Part shown: piece after piece, positions 1-10,093 of the stretch
How the letters are laid out: the number at the start of each line of letters is the position of its first letter
Numbering within the stretch: position 1 is the first letter of the stretch
Assembly: GCF_002811475.1 (NCBI RefSeq)
Contig: NZ_NPDL01000011.1
Location: 62,001-126,000 of the forward strand
Length of the DNA: 64,000 bases
From: Leptospira hartskeerlii
GTDB lineage: Bacteria; Spirochaetota; Leptospiria; Leptospirales; Leptospiraceae
Direction: 5' to 3'
Notes under the pieces: generated by a model
Databases searched by the model: none
What the model saw: the letters and a program-made list of their open reading frames with translations, nothing else
What the model was told of the DNA's origin: nothing
Position numbers and translations under genes: made by a program

Positions 1-2925
1 TAATTTTCGAACTGCGTCCCCGTACTTGGACATGTACATGGAAGCACGTGCAGAATTGAATAAGAAGACCGCCTTCTGTCTATAATCCTCAAATTGCGCC
101 TTAGATATTATATAATTTGAATAAGATTCTACTAGAGAATATTGCTCATCTGCTTTGGGATAATTTTTGAGTAAGAAATAATTATTACCTAAATTCAATC
201 TCAGATCGGAGAGTGCTTTTTTATTTTGGAAATTTTCTCCAAGTAACTCCAAGATCTGACTGTATAGTTCTATATTTTCCTCAAAGTTCTTCTCTGGGAA
301 GTATTTGGAATATTCGTCCTTGTATTTGTCTTCGTCGGCCGGTTCCTTATCGCTAGGCTTTCTGGACTTCATAATATCTACATATTGGTACAACCAACCT
401 AAAAGTTGGTAGGCATCATGATATGTTGGCTCAGCGAATATGATCCATCTGAGCTCATACTCTGCCTGTTTATAATCTCTAAGAGCGGCCTCTTTTTTGA
501 TCCGATCCATTGTCCCGGAATTATAGTAAAACGTTTCACGGATCACGGAACGATTGATTAGATAATATGCGTATCCGTATAATGTGGCAAGGTCCAAGAA
601 GGCCCGAGCACGGGGTAAAATCTTTTCCTTCTCGAAATATTGATCTATATAGACGAGTCCTTCTTTTTTATCCAATGGATCAAATTCGAGAGGATTCAAA
701 TTTCCTAAAATACCCGAGGCATTTTTCTCGCTCACTGATCTGGCTAATTTGAAAGAAGTATCCACCATCAATTTTTGGTAATAGATGGCGTAGTCCTTAT
801 AAACAGTGTCCTGAAAGAGACTTTTACTTTTCGCCAGGAACATATTCTCAGTATTATAAAAATAATGAAGAGAAGCCTGGAAGAAGTCTGATCTATTCTC
901 ATAGTTTCTAGCCAGATTCTCAAAATATATAAAGAACCTTTCCATCTCCTTATCAGAGATCTCTACTCCGGAATCATGATCGTAATTTTCTAGGAATGTG
1001 CGGAGGGACTCTAATGAATAACGAACGCTCCCAAGACCTTTGAAATTGGAGGATCTTAATAAATGGATTTTTAGAAAGAGCGGGTCCTTTGGAGTGATCT
1101 CCTTTAACAAAGGTTCCAGTAGAGAATTACTTTCTGCAAATGCTCCCTGTCCGGAAACCCCAGCAGCCTTAATATACATTAAAAATCTATATAATACGGG
1201 AGAACGTTCTTTGATCTTATTAGAAGATTCTATTTTTTCAGAGAGAGAAATTTTTTCGGAGTCTGATTTTCCCGCCAAGATCTGTTCTTCAAAAAGATCG
1301 TATAAATTCCGAAGTTCGATCGTTTTGGATTCGGATTCATTTGCTGCTTGCAGAAGTGTAGATGGAATGGTCCAATCCTTCTTCTTCGCTTCCTTTAGCT
1401 GAAGAGCACCTATATTTCTTAAAATTTCGTGGATATTATAATATCCGGGAAATCGAGTTACTAACTCTTGTTTTGAGTTCAGTGAAGCTTCTAATTTACC
1501 GGCTCTTTCTTCCAGATTTCCAATCTCTTCTAATACGGCAGCAGCCACCTGCGCATCCGCATGATTTCGAATATTAGAATAATATTCTCTAATCTCCGAG
1601 ATTCCCTTGTTTTCCGATTCTAAGTAGAATACATACGAAAATCCCCATTTAGGATCCAAACGAGACGCACTCATTTCCTTTTTGATCTCTAAAGTTTTTC
1701 CGGACTTTTTATATAGTGAATATTTTTCGTTCAAAACCTTGGCCCTAAAAATCGGATAGAGAAGGTCTTCCTTGTAATATAATTCCAACGAATCTAAAGC
1801 TAATAGATAGTCGTCTAAGGATTGTTTTTTACCATATTCTTTGGCCAACTCGAATTGTGCGGAAATATTGGAAGCCTTAGGAATAGACCCGCTCAAAGGA
1901 AGAAAATAGATATTTAAAGTTCCATAATATGATGCGGTAAATAGAATACTTCCTCCGTTAAAGGAAGAATACTTAGTATCGAATAATGAAAAATTTCCGG
2001 AAGTTAATCTTCTTTCCTTCATGTCGGAAAGGTCTAATCGGATGATCAGGCTATTGTCCCTCTCGTCCAATTTCCGGTTCCCGTCCGAATCGGAACGAAT
2101 AGATGTATAAAACAAATATCTTCCGTCAGGAGATAAACTGGGAGAAAAATCCAAATAAGGATCGTTAGTCAGTCTTTTGGTCTTTCTCGTCGCCAAATCC
2201 AAAGAATAAATTTCCCCTTCTCTGGAATCGACATATGAGAGATATACAATCGTATTCCCATCTTGAGACCAATATGGATTTACCGCTCCGGACTGTGTGA
2301 GTAATACCGGTTTTTCCTTTTTTTCCGTATCCCATAAGATCAGATTCGGAGTTCCTGGAGTCAGACGATCCGATGAAAACAATAATACTCTATTGTCCTT
2401 TCCCCAAACAGGATCCGAGTCCGAAAATTTATCCGACCTGGTGATATCGGAATATTCTGGATTCGTAATGAACTCAAAATCATCGCTTAAGAATCTTTTT
2501 CCTTCTAAGATCTTTTTTGCCCAGACTTCAGGTTCTATTTCTAAAAGAACTATATCCCCCGCTGTGTCGTACTGCTCGGATACGAATGCCAATTTTTTAC
2601 CGTCAGGACTGATCGCGGGTTTGTATTCGGAGGAAGGATGTTCCGTGATAGGAACTACAATGGAACTTTTGAGATCCCTGAACCAGATATCGTAATTTCC
2701 TTTTTGTCCCGTTGTATAAAATAAATATCTTCCATCCTTGGTGGTGGAATTATAGAGGTTGTTCCCTCTTTGAACAGTCAAAGGAAAAGGTTTATCATTT
2801 TCAGGATTAAAATAGTTTTTGGAGATTGGGCCATAATCGAACTCGATAGGCCTTACCCTTTGTGCAGGGATAAAAACGAGACAATTACAGAATAGAAATA
2901 AGAAAAAGAATGGGACGCGTTTCAT
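1..2925 (-). CDS. PD40 beta-propeller / TPR-like envelope protein (partial, runs off left edge)
   Basis: The reading frame is open from an ATG at 2925 to the window edge, giving 975 visible codons without the C-terminus. The N-terminus is a hydrophobic export signal (MKRVPFFFLFLFCNC...). Residues about 60-360 carry repeated TolB/PD40-type blades: SPDGKKLAFVSE, WSQDGNTIVYLSY and SLSPDGRYLFYTS are visible, each in the pattern of a WD40-like propeller strand. From about residue 380 on the protein is helical with Tyr/Leu-rich TPR-like segments. Its ATG overlaps the stop of the upstream DUF1318 gene by 4 bases, so translation is probably coupled. Likely periplasmic or outer-membrane associated, perhaps a scaffold. 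A cysteine at position 14 (FCNC) makes lipidation possible but early. No enzymatic motif was seen and the precise function is unknown. Confidence 0.8.
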   Translation of the reverse strand, partial: MKRVPFFFLFLFCNCLVFIPAQRVRPIEFDYGPISKNYFNPENDKPFPLTVQRGNNLYNSTTKDGRYLFYTTGQKGNYDIWFRDLKSSIVVPITEHPSSEYKPAISPDGKKLAFVSEQYDTAGDIVLLEIEPEVWAKKILEGKRFLSDDFEFITNPEYSDITRSDKFSDSDPVWGKDNRVLLFSSDRLTPGTPNLILWDTEKKEKPVLLTQSGAVNPYWSQDGNTIVYLSYVDSREGEIYSLDLATRKTKRLTNDPYLDFSPSLSPDGRYLFYTSIRSDSDGNRKLDERDNSLIIRLDLSDMKERRLTSGNFSLFDTKYSSFNGGSILFTASYYGTLNIYFLPLSGSIPKASNISAQFELAKEYGKKQSLDDYLLALDSLELYYKEDLLYPIFRAKVLNEKYSLYKKSGKTLEIKKEMSASRLDPKWGFSYVFYLESENKGISEIREYYSNIRNHADAQVAAAVLEEIGNLEERAGKLEASLNSKQELVTRFPGYYNIHEILRNIGALQLKEAKKKDWTIPSTLLQAANESESKTIELRNLYDLFEEQILAGKSDSEKISLSEKIESSNKIKERSPVLYRFLMYIKAAGVSGQGAFAESNSLLEPLLKEITPKDPLFLKIHLLRSSNFKGLGSVRYSLESLRTFLENYDHDSGVEISDKEMERFFIYFENLARNYENRSDFFQASLHYFYNTENMFLAKSKSLFQDTVYKDYAIYYQKLMVDTSFKLARSVSEKNASGILGNLNPLEFDPLDKKEGLVYIDQYFEKEKILPRARAFLDLATLYGYAYYLINRSVIRETFYYNSGTMDRIKKEAALRDYKQAEYELRWIIFAEPTYHDAYQLLGWLYQYVDIMKSRKPSDKEPADEDKYKDEYSKYFPEKNFEENIELYSQILELLGENFQNKKALSDLRLNLGNNYFLLKNYPKADEQYSLVESYSNYIISKAQFEDYRQKAVFLFNSARASMYMSKYGDAVRKL

Positions 2926-3554
2926 TCTATCCATTCCTTCTTCTTCCAATTCCCGGCCGAAACCTCGTAATATTCTCCAACATCCGCAGAACGAAGCCAA
3001 GTGGTTTGGATACTTTCTTTGATAGATATCTTTTCTTTTTCAGTAATAGTGCGATTCGGATCTAAAAAAGCCTTCTTTAATTTTTCCTTAATTACGATCT
3101 CTCTATTTTCGTTTGTAAGTTTGACCAGATCATCGATTCTAGATTTTTGTCTTGGATCTTGGGAGATCTTCTCCGCACCAGCTTCTTTGATCTTAGGATT
3201 CCATCTTACTTTTCCATCCAAGCCTTCTGCCAAAATCCCGAGACTTCTGTATTCTCTCAGTTCTCTTGCTAAATAAGCCAGAATACGAAGCGCCATATAG
3301 AACTGGTTGTTCGAAACATTTCCGAATTCTTCTTTGATCAGATCTCTTTCCCAGATCTCGGACCCGGAAGAAGAAGTTTTGATAGATGCGATGAGCCATC
3401 CGTCTTTCTCAAGGTTTCTATCTTCTCCCAACATCTGCTTTTCTGCCGCTGTTTGGGTCTGGGTAAACGTGATCGGAGGCGCCTTGATCGGACAATATAC
3501 GAACAAAGGAAAGATTGCAAAAAAAATAATATAGGATTTTGGAATATTCTTCAT
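2922..3554 (-). CDS. DUF1318 (YdbL-family) lipoprotein
   Basis: A 210-residue protein with a signal peptide and lipobox ending at Cys21 (PLFVYC). The mature part opens with a proline-rich stretch, then contains TQTAAEKQMLGEDR and a GWLIASIKTSSSG segment, followed by a helical region with NENREIVIKEKLKKAF, which fits the DUF1318/YdbL family. In E. coli YdbL is encoded beside the AsmA-like protein YdbH and the lipoprotein YnbE, which take part in intermembrane phospholipid homeostasis. Here it lies 5 bases downstream of an AsmA-like gene and overlaps the PD40/TPR gene by 4 bases, so the three form one unit. Unlike E. coli YdbL, this one appears lipidated, so it may combine the YdbL and YnbE roles (inference). 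Confidence 0.78.
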   Translation of the reverse strand: MKNIPKSYIIFFAIFPLFVYCPIKAPPITFTQTQTAAEKQMLGEDRNLEKDGWLIASIKTSSSGSEIWERDLIKEEFGNVSNNQFYMALRILAYLARELREYRSLGILAEGLDGKVRWNPKIKEAGAEKISQDPRQKSRIDDLVKLTNENREIVIKEKLKKAFLDPNRTITEKEKISIKESIQTTWLRSADVGEYYEVSAGNWKKKEWIE

Positions 3555-3559
3555 AAGTT

Positions 3560-6500
3560 CTACTGATTAAACGTTTCGATCTCATTCTGGGCGCGTTTGA
3601 GAAAGTTTGCCAAAGGCATTCTTTGCTGGGATACTTGATTATTCTCCAACTGGATAATAGTTCCTAAAATGGAACGTTTGAATAGAATCACTGCGTATAC
3701 CAAACCTTTGGACAATTCCAATTCTATCTTATCCACCGCATAACTACCGTAAATAAAATCGGTGAGTATATTGGAAGGTGCAAAAATATTGATCGCACTT
3801 TTCCCAAAATCGTTCCCGATCTGATAGATACTAAAAAACAAATTTAAGTTCGGGACCGGATCTCCCAGATTTCTTCCCCAAAGATTTAGATCCGCTTTTA
3901 CCTTTCCATCGTCTATCTTGGGTTGGGTCTTAGCAGGAAGCAATTGTTTTAGATCTATATCCTTGACTCTTAAAGAAACTGAATATTCCATTTTTTCAGG
4001 ATCGCCGGAGCCCACGTTAACGATCATATCCTTACCCCAAATTTCCCCGTCCAAAGTATATACTTTGAGATAATCCATTCGTAAATAATTTTCCGAGTAT
4101 TCTAGATTGGCAGAAAGTCCAGGAGAATCCGCTTTAGGCCTGCTGTATTCGAAAGGAGTTCCTTTTAAAGAGGGGTGGTTTCCGATGATCTGTCGGATCG
4201 TAAAATTCGGAGCAGGCGTCCTTCCGTAATTCATTACGAATTTTCTTTTATTTCCTTCGATCAGATTTTTAGTCTCTTTTACGGACAGATCATGAGCGAA
4301 TGGAACATCCGCATTCCATCCGTCTATTCTGTATAATTTACAATCGTATCCTGGACAAACCCCGCTCTGCACCAGTACATTAGAATTTTTGGATATTACA
4401 TTTCCTTGAACAAGACTTCCATACAAATTAAACTTAACTCCTGCTTCTCCTTGGAAGAAGAGCCCTTTAATCAATCCACTTTCCTTAGGAGATAAAAGTT
4501 TCAATTCTCCCTTTAAGTTAGGAACAAATTCTCCCATCGAAGGAGGAGGCCCGTTTTTAGATGCTTTGATTAATTCTCCTCCCAATCCTAAACGCAATTT
4601 CTGGGAGAATGCACTCAATTCAAGTTTATCAATCTTGATCTTAGAACTTGGACTTCCGATCATCTTTAGATCTAAAGAAAGTTTTCCGTCTCGTAAATTC
4701 ATTCCAGGCAGGTCGACTCCCAGACTTCCTTGGATATTCTGTCCATGATTTCCGAGTGAATAATAAAAGTCTCCGTCCAGCCCGATCTTCTTTCCCACTT
4801 GGTTTCGGACTGGGATCAATGTTTCCCGGAGGGATAAAGGAAGAAGTGGAACAAGATATTCTAAGTCCAGATCCAATCCCGCTTTTTTCAGATCTAATAC
4901 GAAAGGTTCTCCAAGCCCTATCCTTCCGCCCGTATTCAATTTTACCGCGGAGTTTCCTTCCGGGGAGAAAGCTTGTAGGTTTAGATTGGATACTAATATT
5001 TCCTCTAGGCCCCAGGCTTTTTTAGGAAAATAGAATATAGCTTTTAAGCCGCCTTCCAAATGTATATTTCCGGAGTTTCCTCTCCCCAATGGGAATCTAA
5101 AACCTTTGGCTCTTAATTTTAAGTTCGCATCTAACCCCGAAAAATCTTTTCCTAAGGCAGAAAGTTCTGCGGAGAATTTTCCTGAATACCCTGTAAGATA
5201 GTCTCCAAGTCCAAAATTATCCAATTTCAGATTTAGATTCGGTCCTTCTGCCTGGGAATAGTTTAGGTTTCCTTCTAATAGTATTTGATTATATATTACT
5301 TTCAGATTTTTGAATGTAAAGGATCTCATCCAAGGAATTGGAACCTTGGGGCCTGGATCTTTTTCACTCTGCGGATCGATCCGAACGTCCCAATCCAAAT
5401 TGAAGACAGGAATAGAATGTCTCTTCTTCCCTACCCTGAAATCCAACGAGTTTCCTCGGATTTCTCCCAGGACTCTCAGATTGTCCCAACCGCCTTCCGC
5501 TAAGATCGGGGCAAGGCTTGCTTCTCCGCTCATGGAGAAGGAATCGAATCCAAGACTATGCAGAAAATCTGATAAAGGCGCGAGTCTTATCCTGGATTTT
5601 TGGATAGCGAGATTTACTTTTCCTGAATCTTCTGCGAAGTCGGAAATTTTTCCACTTCCTTCCAGCCAAGTATCTTCTCCTACTTTCCATTCTAAATTTC
5701 TAAGTAGTACTTCCTTCTTCTCGGGAGAAACATCTATATCGTATTTTAGCGAAAAACCGAAAGGTGCGCTGACTCTGTTTGCAATTCGTATCGGTATTTT
5801 TTCTGAGCCTAAATCAAGCTTAGAGTGGAATCCGGATTTGGAACCTTCTGCCCTTTCCCAAACCAAGGTACATCTAAATGGATGATCCAGTCCTCCGGAA
5901 GAATCTTGGAATTTAAGTTTTATCTGATTCTCAGGATTCAACTTCACTTGGAATTCGTCGATCAGATCCAAAACTTTCAGATCTAATGGAATTCGAGTGA
6001 AACGATTCGTATCTAAAAGAAATCCAAGTTCTAATCCTTCCAATCCTGCCGAGTAAGATTTAGATCCGTTTTCTGAATTTACACGAACATCGATGCCTTT
6101 GAGATCGAGTTCTAAGAATGCACTGACCGGGATATAAGTTCGGATCTCAGTAAGAGGTTCTTTTTTTTCGGTAATGACTTCTTCTTTTTTGCCAGGAGGA
6201 AAAACGGAGGAGATATTCCATAGGCTTCCTCTTTGGTGGAGGTCCAACACCAATCCCTGAACGGATATTTTGGAAATTTTCAATCTTCCAAAGAGGATAA
6301 GAGGTAGATTGTAGGAGATCCCCAGTTCCTTAGCCGTCACCACAGGATTCTGATCCCAGTCGGTTGTAGGATACAATTTTACGTCAGTGAATCTGAATCC
6401 GTAGAATGGAGAAAAACTTCTGACATTTGCCTCGAACTTTCCCGCAAAAAAGGAAGACGCAATTTTATCTACGAGGATCTGTCCTGTGATTGAGTTGAAA

Positions 6501-6586
6501 AGGAGATGATAGAAGAGAAAAATCCCCGCAATGATCCCAAGGCGGAGTTTTTTCTTTTTCAAATACTGTAAGAACTCGGAAGCCAA
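3560..6586 (-). CDS. AsmA-like / YdbH-like intermembrane transport protein
   Basis: A 1008-residue protein with one N-terminal membrane segment (about residues 16-36, LGIIAGIFLFYHLLF) followed by a long periplasmic region of alternating beta strands such as LDLKGIDVRV, GDFYYSLGN and VKADLNLWGRN. This is the architecture of AsmA-like proteins (YdbH, TamB, YhdP), which form hydrophobic grooves bridging the inner and outer membranes. The C-terminal block FGKSAINIFAPSNILTDFIYG, cut here to its core NIFAPSNILTDF, resembles the conserved end of DUF748/YdbH-type proteins. A cysteine pair CPGYDC lies in the middle of the protein. The first codon is TTG, 14 bases after the STAS gene, without a clear ribosome binding site. 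The DUF1318 lipoprotein follows after 5 bases. Role in envelope lipid transport is inferred from family and context. Confidence 0.75.
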   Translation of the reverse strand: MASEFLQYLKKKKLRLGIIAGIFLFYHLLFNSITGQILVDKIASSFFAGKFEANVRSFSPFYGFRFTDVKLYPTTDWDQNPVVTAKELGISYNLPLILFGRLKISKISVQGLVLDLHQRGSLWNISSVFPPGKKEEVITEKKEPLTEIRTYIPVSAFLELDLKGIDVRVNSENGSKSYSAGLEGLELGFLLDTNRFTRIPLDLKVLDLIDEFQVKLNPENQIKLKFQDSSGGLDHPFRCTLVWERAEGSKSGFHSKLDLGSEKIPIRIANRVSAPFGFSLKYDIDVSPEKKEVLLRNLEWKVGEDTWLEGSGKISDFAEDSGKVNLAIQKSRIRLAPLSDFLHSLGFDSFSMSGEASLAPILAEGGWDNLRVLGEIRGNSLDFRVGKKRHSIPVFNLDWDVRIDPQSEKDPGPKVPIPWMRSFTFKNLKVIYNQILLEGNLNYSQAEGPNLNLKLDNFGLGDYLTGYSGKFSAELSALGKDFSGLDANLKLRAKGFRFPLGRGNSGNIHLEGGLKAIFYFPKKAWGLEEILVSNLNLQAFSPEGNSAVKLNTGGRIGLGEPFVLDLKKAGLDLDLEYLVPLLPLSLRETLIPVRNQVGKKIGLDGDFYYSLGNHGQNIQGSLGVDLPGMNLRDGKLSLDLKMIGSPSSKIKIDKLELSAFSQKLRLGLGGELIKASKNGPPPSMGEFVPNLKGELKLLSPKESGLIKGLFFQGEAGVKFNLYGSLVQGNVISKNSNVLVQSGVCPGYDCKLYRIDGWNADVPFAHDLSVKETKNLIEGNKRKFVMNYGRTPAPNFTIRQIIGNHPSLKGTPFEYSRPKADSPGLSANLEYSENYLRMDYLKVYTLDGEIWGKDMIVNVGSGDPEKMEYSVSLRVKDIDLKQLLPAKTQPKIDDGKVKADLNLWGRNLGDPVPNLNLFFSIYQIGNDFGKSAINIFAPSNILTDFIYGSYAVDKIELELSKGLVYAVILFKRSILGTIIQLENNQVSQQRMPLANFLKRAQNEIETFNQ

Positions 6587-6600
6587 CCGAAATGTTTAGG

Positions 6601-6948
<348 letters not shown>

Positions 6949-7139
6949 TTCTTGGATTTTTGTGCTTATATAAGATCTGCATTCCAGCCTCCTTGTAAAG
7001 CGCTTTTTTGCAGAATTGGCCAGCCGAATCCCTCGAAAGCTCCCAAAAATCAAAGAGCAACTGGTTTCGACTCTGACAGAAATTACAGGAAATATTGTCG
7101 ACATTTTGACCGAATACAAACATCGTACCAAGGTCAGCA

Positions 7140-8117
7140 ATGCCCGCAAAGCCCCCTCTTTTATCCCTAGTCATTCCCGTTTATAACGAGGAAAAAACCA
7201 TCCCCGAACTTGTAAAAAGACTTCGGGGTTTACTCACTATCTTAAAGGAAAAACATCACTTCGGAAAAGAGGATGCAGAAATTCTTTTTGTAAACGACGG
7301 TTCAAGAGATGGTACCTTCGATGTATTAAAAAAATTCTGCGAATCAGAGCCTGGGTTTTTTCTTCTGAACTTATCCAGAAATTACGGACACCAATTAGCC
7401 ATCACTGCAGGAATCGATACTGCAAGAGGCGAAACAGTTGCCGTCATGGATGGAGATCTGCAAGATCCTCCGGAATTTGTTGCGGATCTTTATGCAAAAA
7501 TGTCGGAAGGTTACGACGTCGTTTATGCCAGAAGAAAGAAAAGAGAAGGTGAGTCTTTTTTCAAACTAATCACAGCCCATGTTTTTTATAGGATACTGAA
7601 AAAACTGACCAGGTTCGAGATCCCGATCGATACCGGAGATTTCAGGATCATGAGCAGAAGGGTGACTGATGTTCTAGTCTCCATGAAAGAGCAACATCGT
7701 TATATTCGAGGATTGATTGCTTGGATCGGTTTCAAACAAACAGGCCTGGAATATGATAGGGATGAGCGTTTTGATGGAGAGACTAAGTTTTCCGTCAACA
7801 AGATGCTCAGGTTCGCTTTAGATGGGATCACTTCCTTCTCCTCTGCCCCACTCAAACTTTCCTCTTATTTAGGATTTGCTTCTGCATTTTTTGGCGCATT
7901 GTACACCATCTATATTCTATATTTAAAACTATTTACTGATAATACCATCCAAGGTTGGACTTCGGTCATGATCGTAGTGTTGGTATTAGGTGGGATCCAG
8001 CTTATCGCATTGGGCATGATAGGCGAATATCTAAGCAGAGTACATGATCAGTCCAAAAATCGCCCTCTGTATGTGATCGAAAAGATCTATTCTGTAAAAC
8101 CGAAAAGTAAAAGATGA
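7140..8117 (+). CDS. GT2 polyprenyl-phosphate glycosyltransferase (DPMS/GtrB/ArnC-like)
   Basis: A 325-residue protein with an N-terminal GT-A domain: LVIPVYNEEKTIPEL at the start, FVNDGSRDGTFDVL, and the metal-binding MDGDLQDPPE. The typical acceptor-region motifs DTGDFRIMSRR and FDGETKFSVNKM follow. Two membrane segments lie at the C-terminus (about residues 240-262 and 275-298). This layout is that of enzymes that transfer a sugar from a nucleotide donor to undecaprenyl or dolichyl phosphate on the cytoplasmic face of the membrane. Its stop overlaps the start of the GT-C gene by ATGA, so donor synthesis and use are probably coupled. The sugar cannot be read from sequence. Likely role: decoration of LPS, glycolipid or protein. 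Confidence 0.88.
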   Translation: MPAKPPLLSLVIPVYNEEKTIPELVKRLRGLLTILKEKHHFGKEDAEILFVNDGSRDGTFDVLKKFCESEPGFFLLNLSRNYGHQLAITAGIDTARGETVAVMDGDLQDPPEFVADLYAKMSEGYDVVYARRKKREGESFFKLITAHVFYRILKKLTRFEIPIDTGDFRIMSRRVTDVLVSMKEQHRYIRGLIAWIGFKQTGLEYDRDERFDGETKFSVNKMLRFALDGITSFSSAPLKLSSYLGFASAFFGALYTIYILYLKLFTDNTIQGWTSVMIVVLVLGGIQLIALGMIGEYLSRVHDQSKNRPLYVIEKIYSVKPKSKR

Positions 8118-10048
8118 ACCGCACCTGGGATAGAGTTTTAGGAATTTCATTCGGCATCCTTGCCTTATTTGCCACTGGAGTTATGATCTCCAAGAATTGG
8201 CAGGCATTCTTAGAGATCTGTCCGATTACGGATCTTTTGACTTGGGATGAGAATATCCGCCTAACGGCAGTATACGATCAGTTCCAAGATTATAGAGACG
8301 GTAAAATTTGGAGGGCTACTCTTCCCTTCTTAGAAGCGGCAACCTGGCCACCATTAAGACCGATATTATCCCTCTTACTCTTAGCAAGTCCGGGAGAATG
8401 GTCAATCACTTGGAAGGATTCCTTTCTGGGTTTGGCATTCTATGCTCTTTGTTTTCCTTCTATCATTTATATAGTTTCCAGGATTTCGGGATCTTTTCTT
8501 TTCGGAAGTTTGGTTTCTATTTTCGTATTGGCATTAAGCCTTCATACTTCCGAAACTCCTGCTTATAGTCTTTCTTCAATGTTGGAAACTCAAGGGATGT
8601 TCATTCTTCTTTGGGTGTATTGGGGATTATACAAACTTTATGATTCCGTAAAGGATCTAAAACCTGGAGAAAGTTTGCCTTCCGGCTCCAAGGTGGCAGC
8701 GTTAGTATCTGCGGTTTTGATACTTCTGTTTTTTACGAAGTATCCTTACGGACTTTTGCTATTCATTTCTATCTTTTTGTTCGAATTGATCTCCAGATTT
8801 CCGGAATGGATCGGATTTGTTCGATTCTCCGTCAAGGTCCATTACAAAGGTCTTAGGCTTTTGTTTTTAATCTTAGTGGTTCTACTCGTACTTTCATTAC
8901 CTGTCTTGAGAGTGGTGACAGATTGGAATCTGGATCAAAGATCATTTAAGAAAGTATTATATTTCCTTACAGTTCTTCTTTTCTTAGACTTTAATTATTT
9001 CTTATACAGAAATAGAAAAGACTTAGGAAAAATTTCTCCTCCTTCTATCAAAATACTTTATTTGTATGCGATCCTTCCTTGTTTTATCTGGTTATTTACG
9101 AACCTAGACAGGGTAATGAGCTTAGTAAACGCTCAAATGATCGTGAATAAATTTGTTCGCAGTTTTATTCTAAGTTTATTCGAATCTCCAGAGGACAAAT
9201 TCCCTGCGAGCCATGTATTTAATGAACCTTGGATCTTTAGGACCTTCTCCTTATTTTCTTTGGGCGCAATCGGATACTGGCTCTATCTAAACAGAAAAGA
9301 AAAAATTTCTTCTCCGGAAGCACATGGAGAAGGAAGAATTGATTCCCTACTTGCTAAATTGCAGAATATCAACTGGCCAAAATTCCCCAAAGATCCGTTA
9401 TTCGCGATCACTGTAATCGTATTCTTACAATACATCGTCATTGATGCGAGCACTGGGAACAAACAATTGCGCCACGTATTCTATCCATTGCCTGCCTTAC
9501 TTACAATACTAAGTTTATGGTCTTTCAGATTAATTCAAATTTCTGATAATAGTAAAAAGTTAACATTCTCGGTAGTGTTCCTATTCTTCTTAGTTTGGGC
9601 ATCGAGCCTATTTGTAAAAGAAGGTGGATTATTCAGCCAAACCTATCTTTCCAAAAATCAGTTCTGTTTAAAAGGATTCGATACTGCTACATTTGAACCT
9701 GCAAGAGAGTTCGCAAAAGAGATAGATCCGCAAGGGAAATACATTGCATTCAACACATTCCATGATGAAGAGAACTTCCAAGTACCGGGAAGAATTCTCG
9801 CCTCCGAATTCGATCTTTTGTTCAGGCAAAAAACGGTCGAAAAAGGTAAATATCGCAACGATAGCAAATACAAATGGAAATCCTGGGAAGAGTTTGACAA
9901 AGCTGTGTATGTAGGACCTTCCTGTGAGTTACCTCCGAAGGTTCTTTCCAGAGCGGAAAGTTTAGGAATTACCCTCGATCTACTTAAAGAAATTAAACAC
10001 CCTAACGGAGATTATTGTTTCAAAGAATTTCGTCTTATTAAAAAATAA
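8114..10048 (+). CDS. Multi-pass membrane glycosyltransferase (GT39/GT-C-like)
   Basis: A 644-residue integral membrane protein with about 10-12 hydrophobic segments. After the first transmembrane helix, the first extracytoplasmic loop carries LLTWDEN (Asp45-Glu46), matching the acidic pair of GT-C enzymes such as PMT/ArnT-like transferases, which use polyprenyl-phosphate sugars as donors. A soluble domain of about 120 residues closes the protein. The gene overlaps the upstream GT2 gene by 4 bases; such pairs usually make a lipid-linked sugar and transfer it to a periplasmic acceptor. The acceptor is unknown. Overall similarity to named families is weak by eye, so the GT-C call rests on topology, the acidic motif and context. 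Confidence 0.7.
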   Translation: MNRTWDRVLGISFGILALFATGVMISKNWQAFLEICPITDLLTWDENIRLTAVYDQFQDYRDGKIWRATLPFLEAATWPPLRPILSLLLLASPGEWSITWKDSFLGLAFYALCFPSIIYIVSRISGSFLFGSLVSIFVLALSLHTSETPAYSLSSMLETQGMFILLWVYWGLYKLYDSVKDLKPGESLPSGSKVAALVSAVLILLFFTKYPYGLLLFISIFLFELISRFPEWIGFVRFSVKVHYKGLRLLFLILVVLLVLSLPVLRVVTDWNLDQRSFKKVLYFLTVLLFLDFNYFLYRNRKDLGKISPPSIKILYLYAILPCFIWLFTNLDRVMSLVNAQMIVNKFVRSFILSLFESPEDKFPASHVFNEPWIFRTFSLFSLGAIGYWLYLNRKEKISSPEAHGEGRIDSLLAKLQNINWPKFPKDPLFAITVIVFLQYIVIDASTGNKQLRHVFYPLPALLTILSLWSFRLIQISDNSKKLTFSVVFLFFLVWASSLFVKEGGLFSQTYLSKNQFCLKGFDTATFEPAREFAKEIDPQGKYIAFNTFHDEENFQVPGRILASEFDLLFRQKTVEKGKYRNDSKYKWKSWEEFDKAVYVGPSCELPPKVLSRAESLGITLDLLKEIKHPNGDYCFKEFRLIKK

Positions 10049-10093
10049 TCGGACTTAACCGAAACCTGTTTTCGGTAAACGGCTGAAGGCATC

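Noticed and set aside
1040..1402. Plus-strand frames inside the first gene
   Set aside because: They are antisense to a continuous minus-strand frame with clear propeller blades and have no start signals.
4648..5885. Plus-strand frames of 125 and 191 codons inside the AsmA-like gene
   Set aside because: Shadows of the minus-strand coding sequence; composition Phe/Pro/Ser-rich with no recognisable domain.
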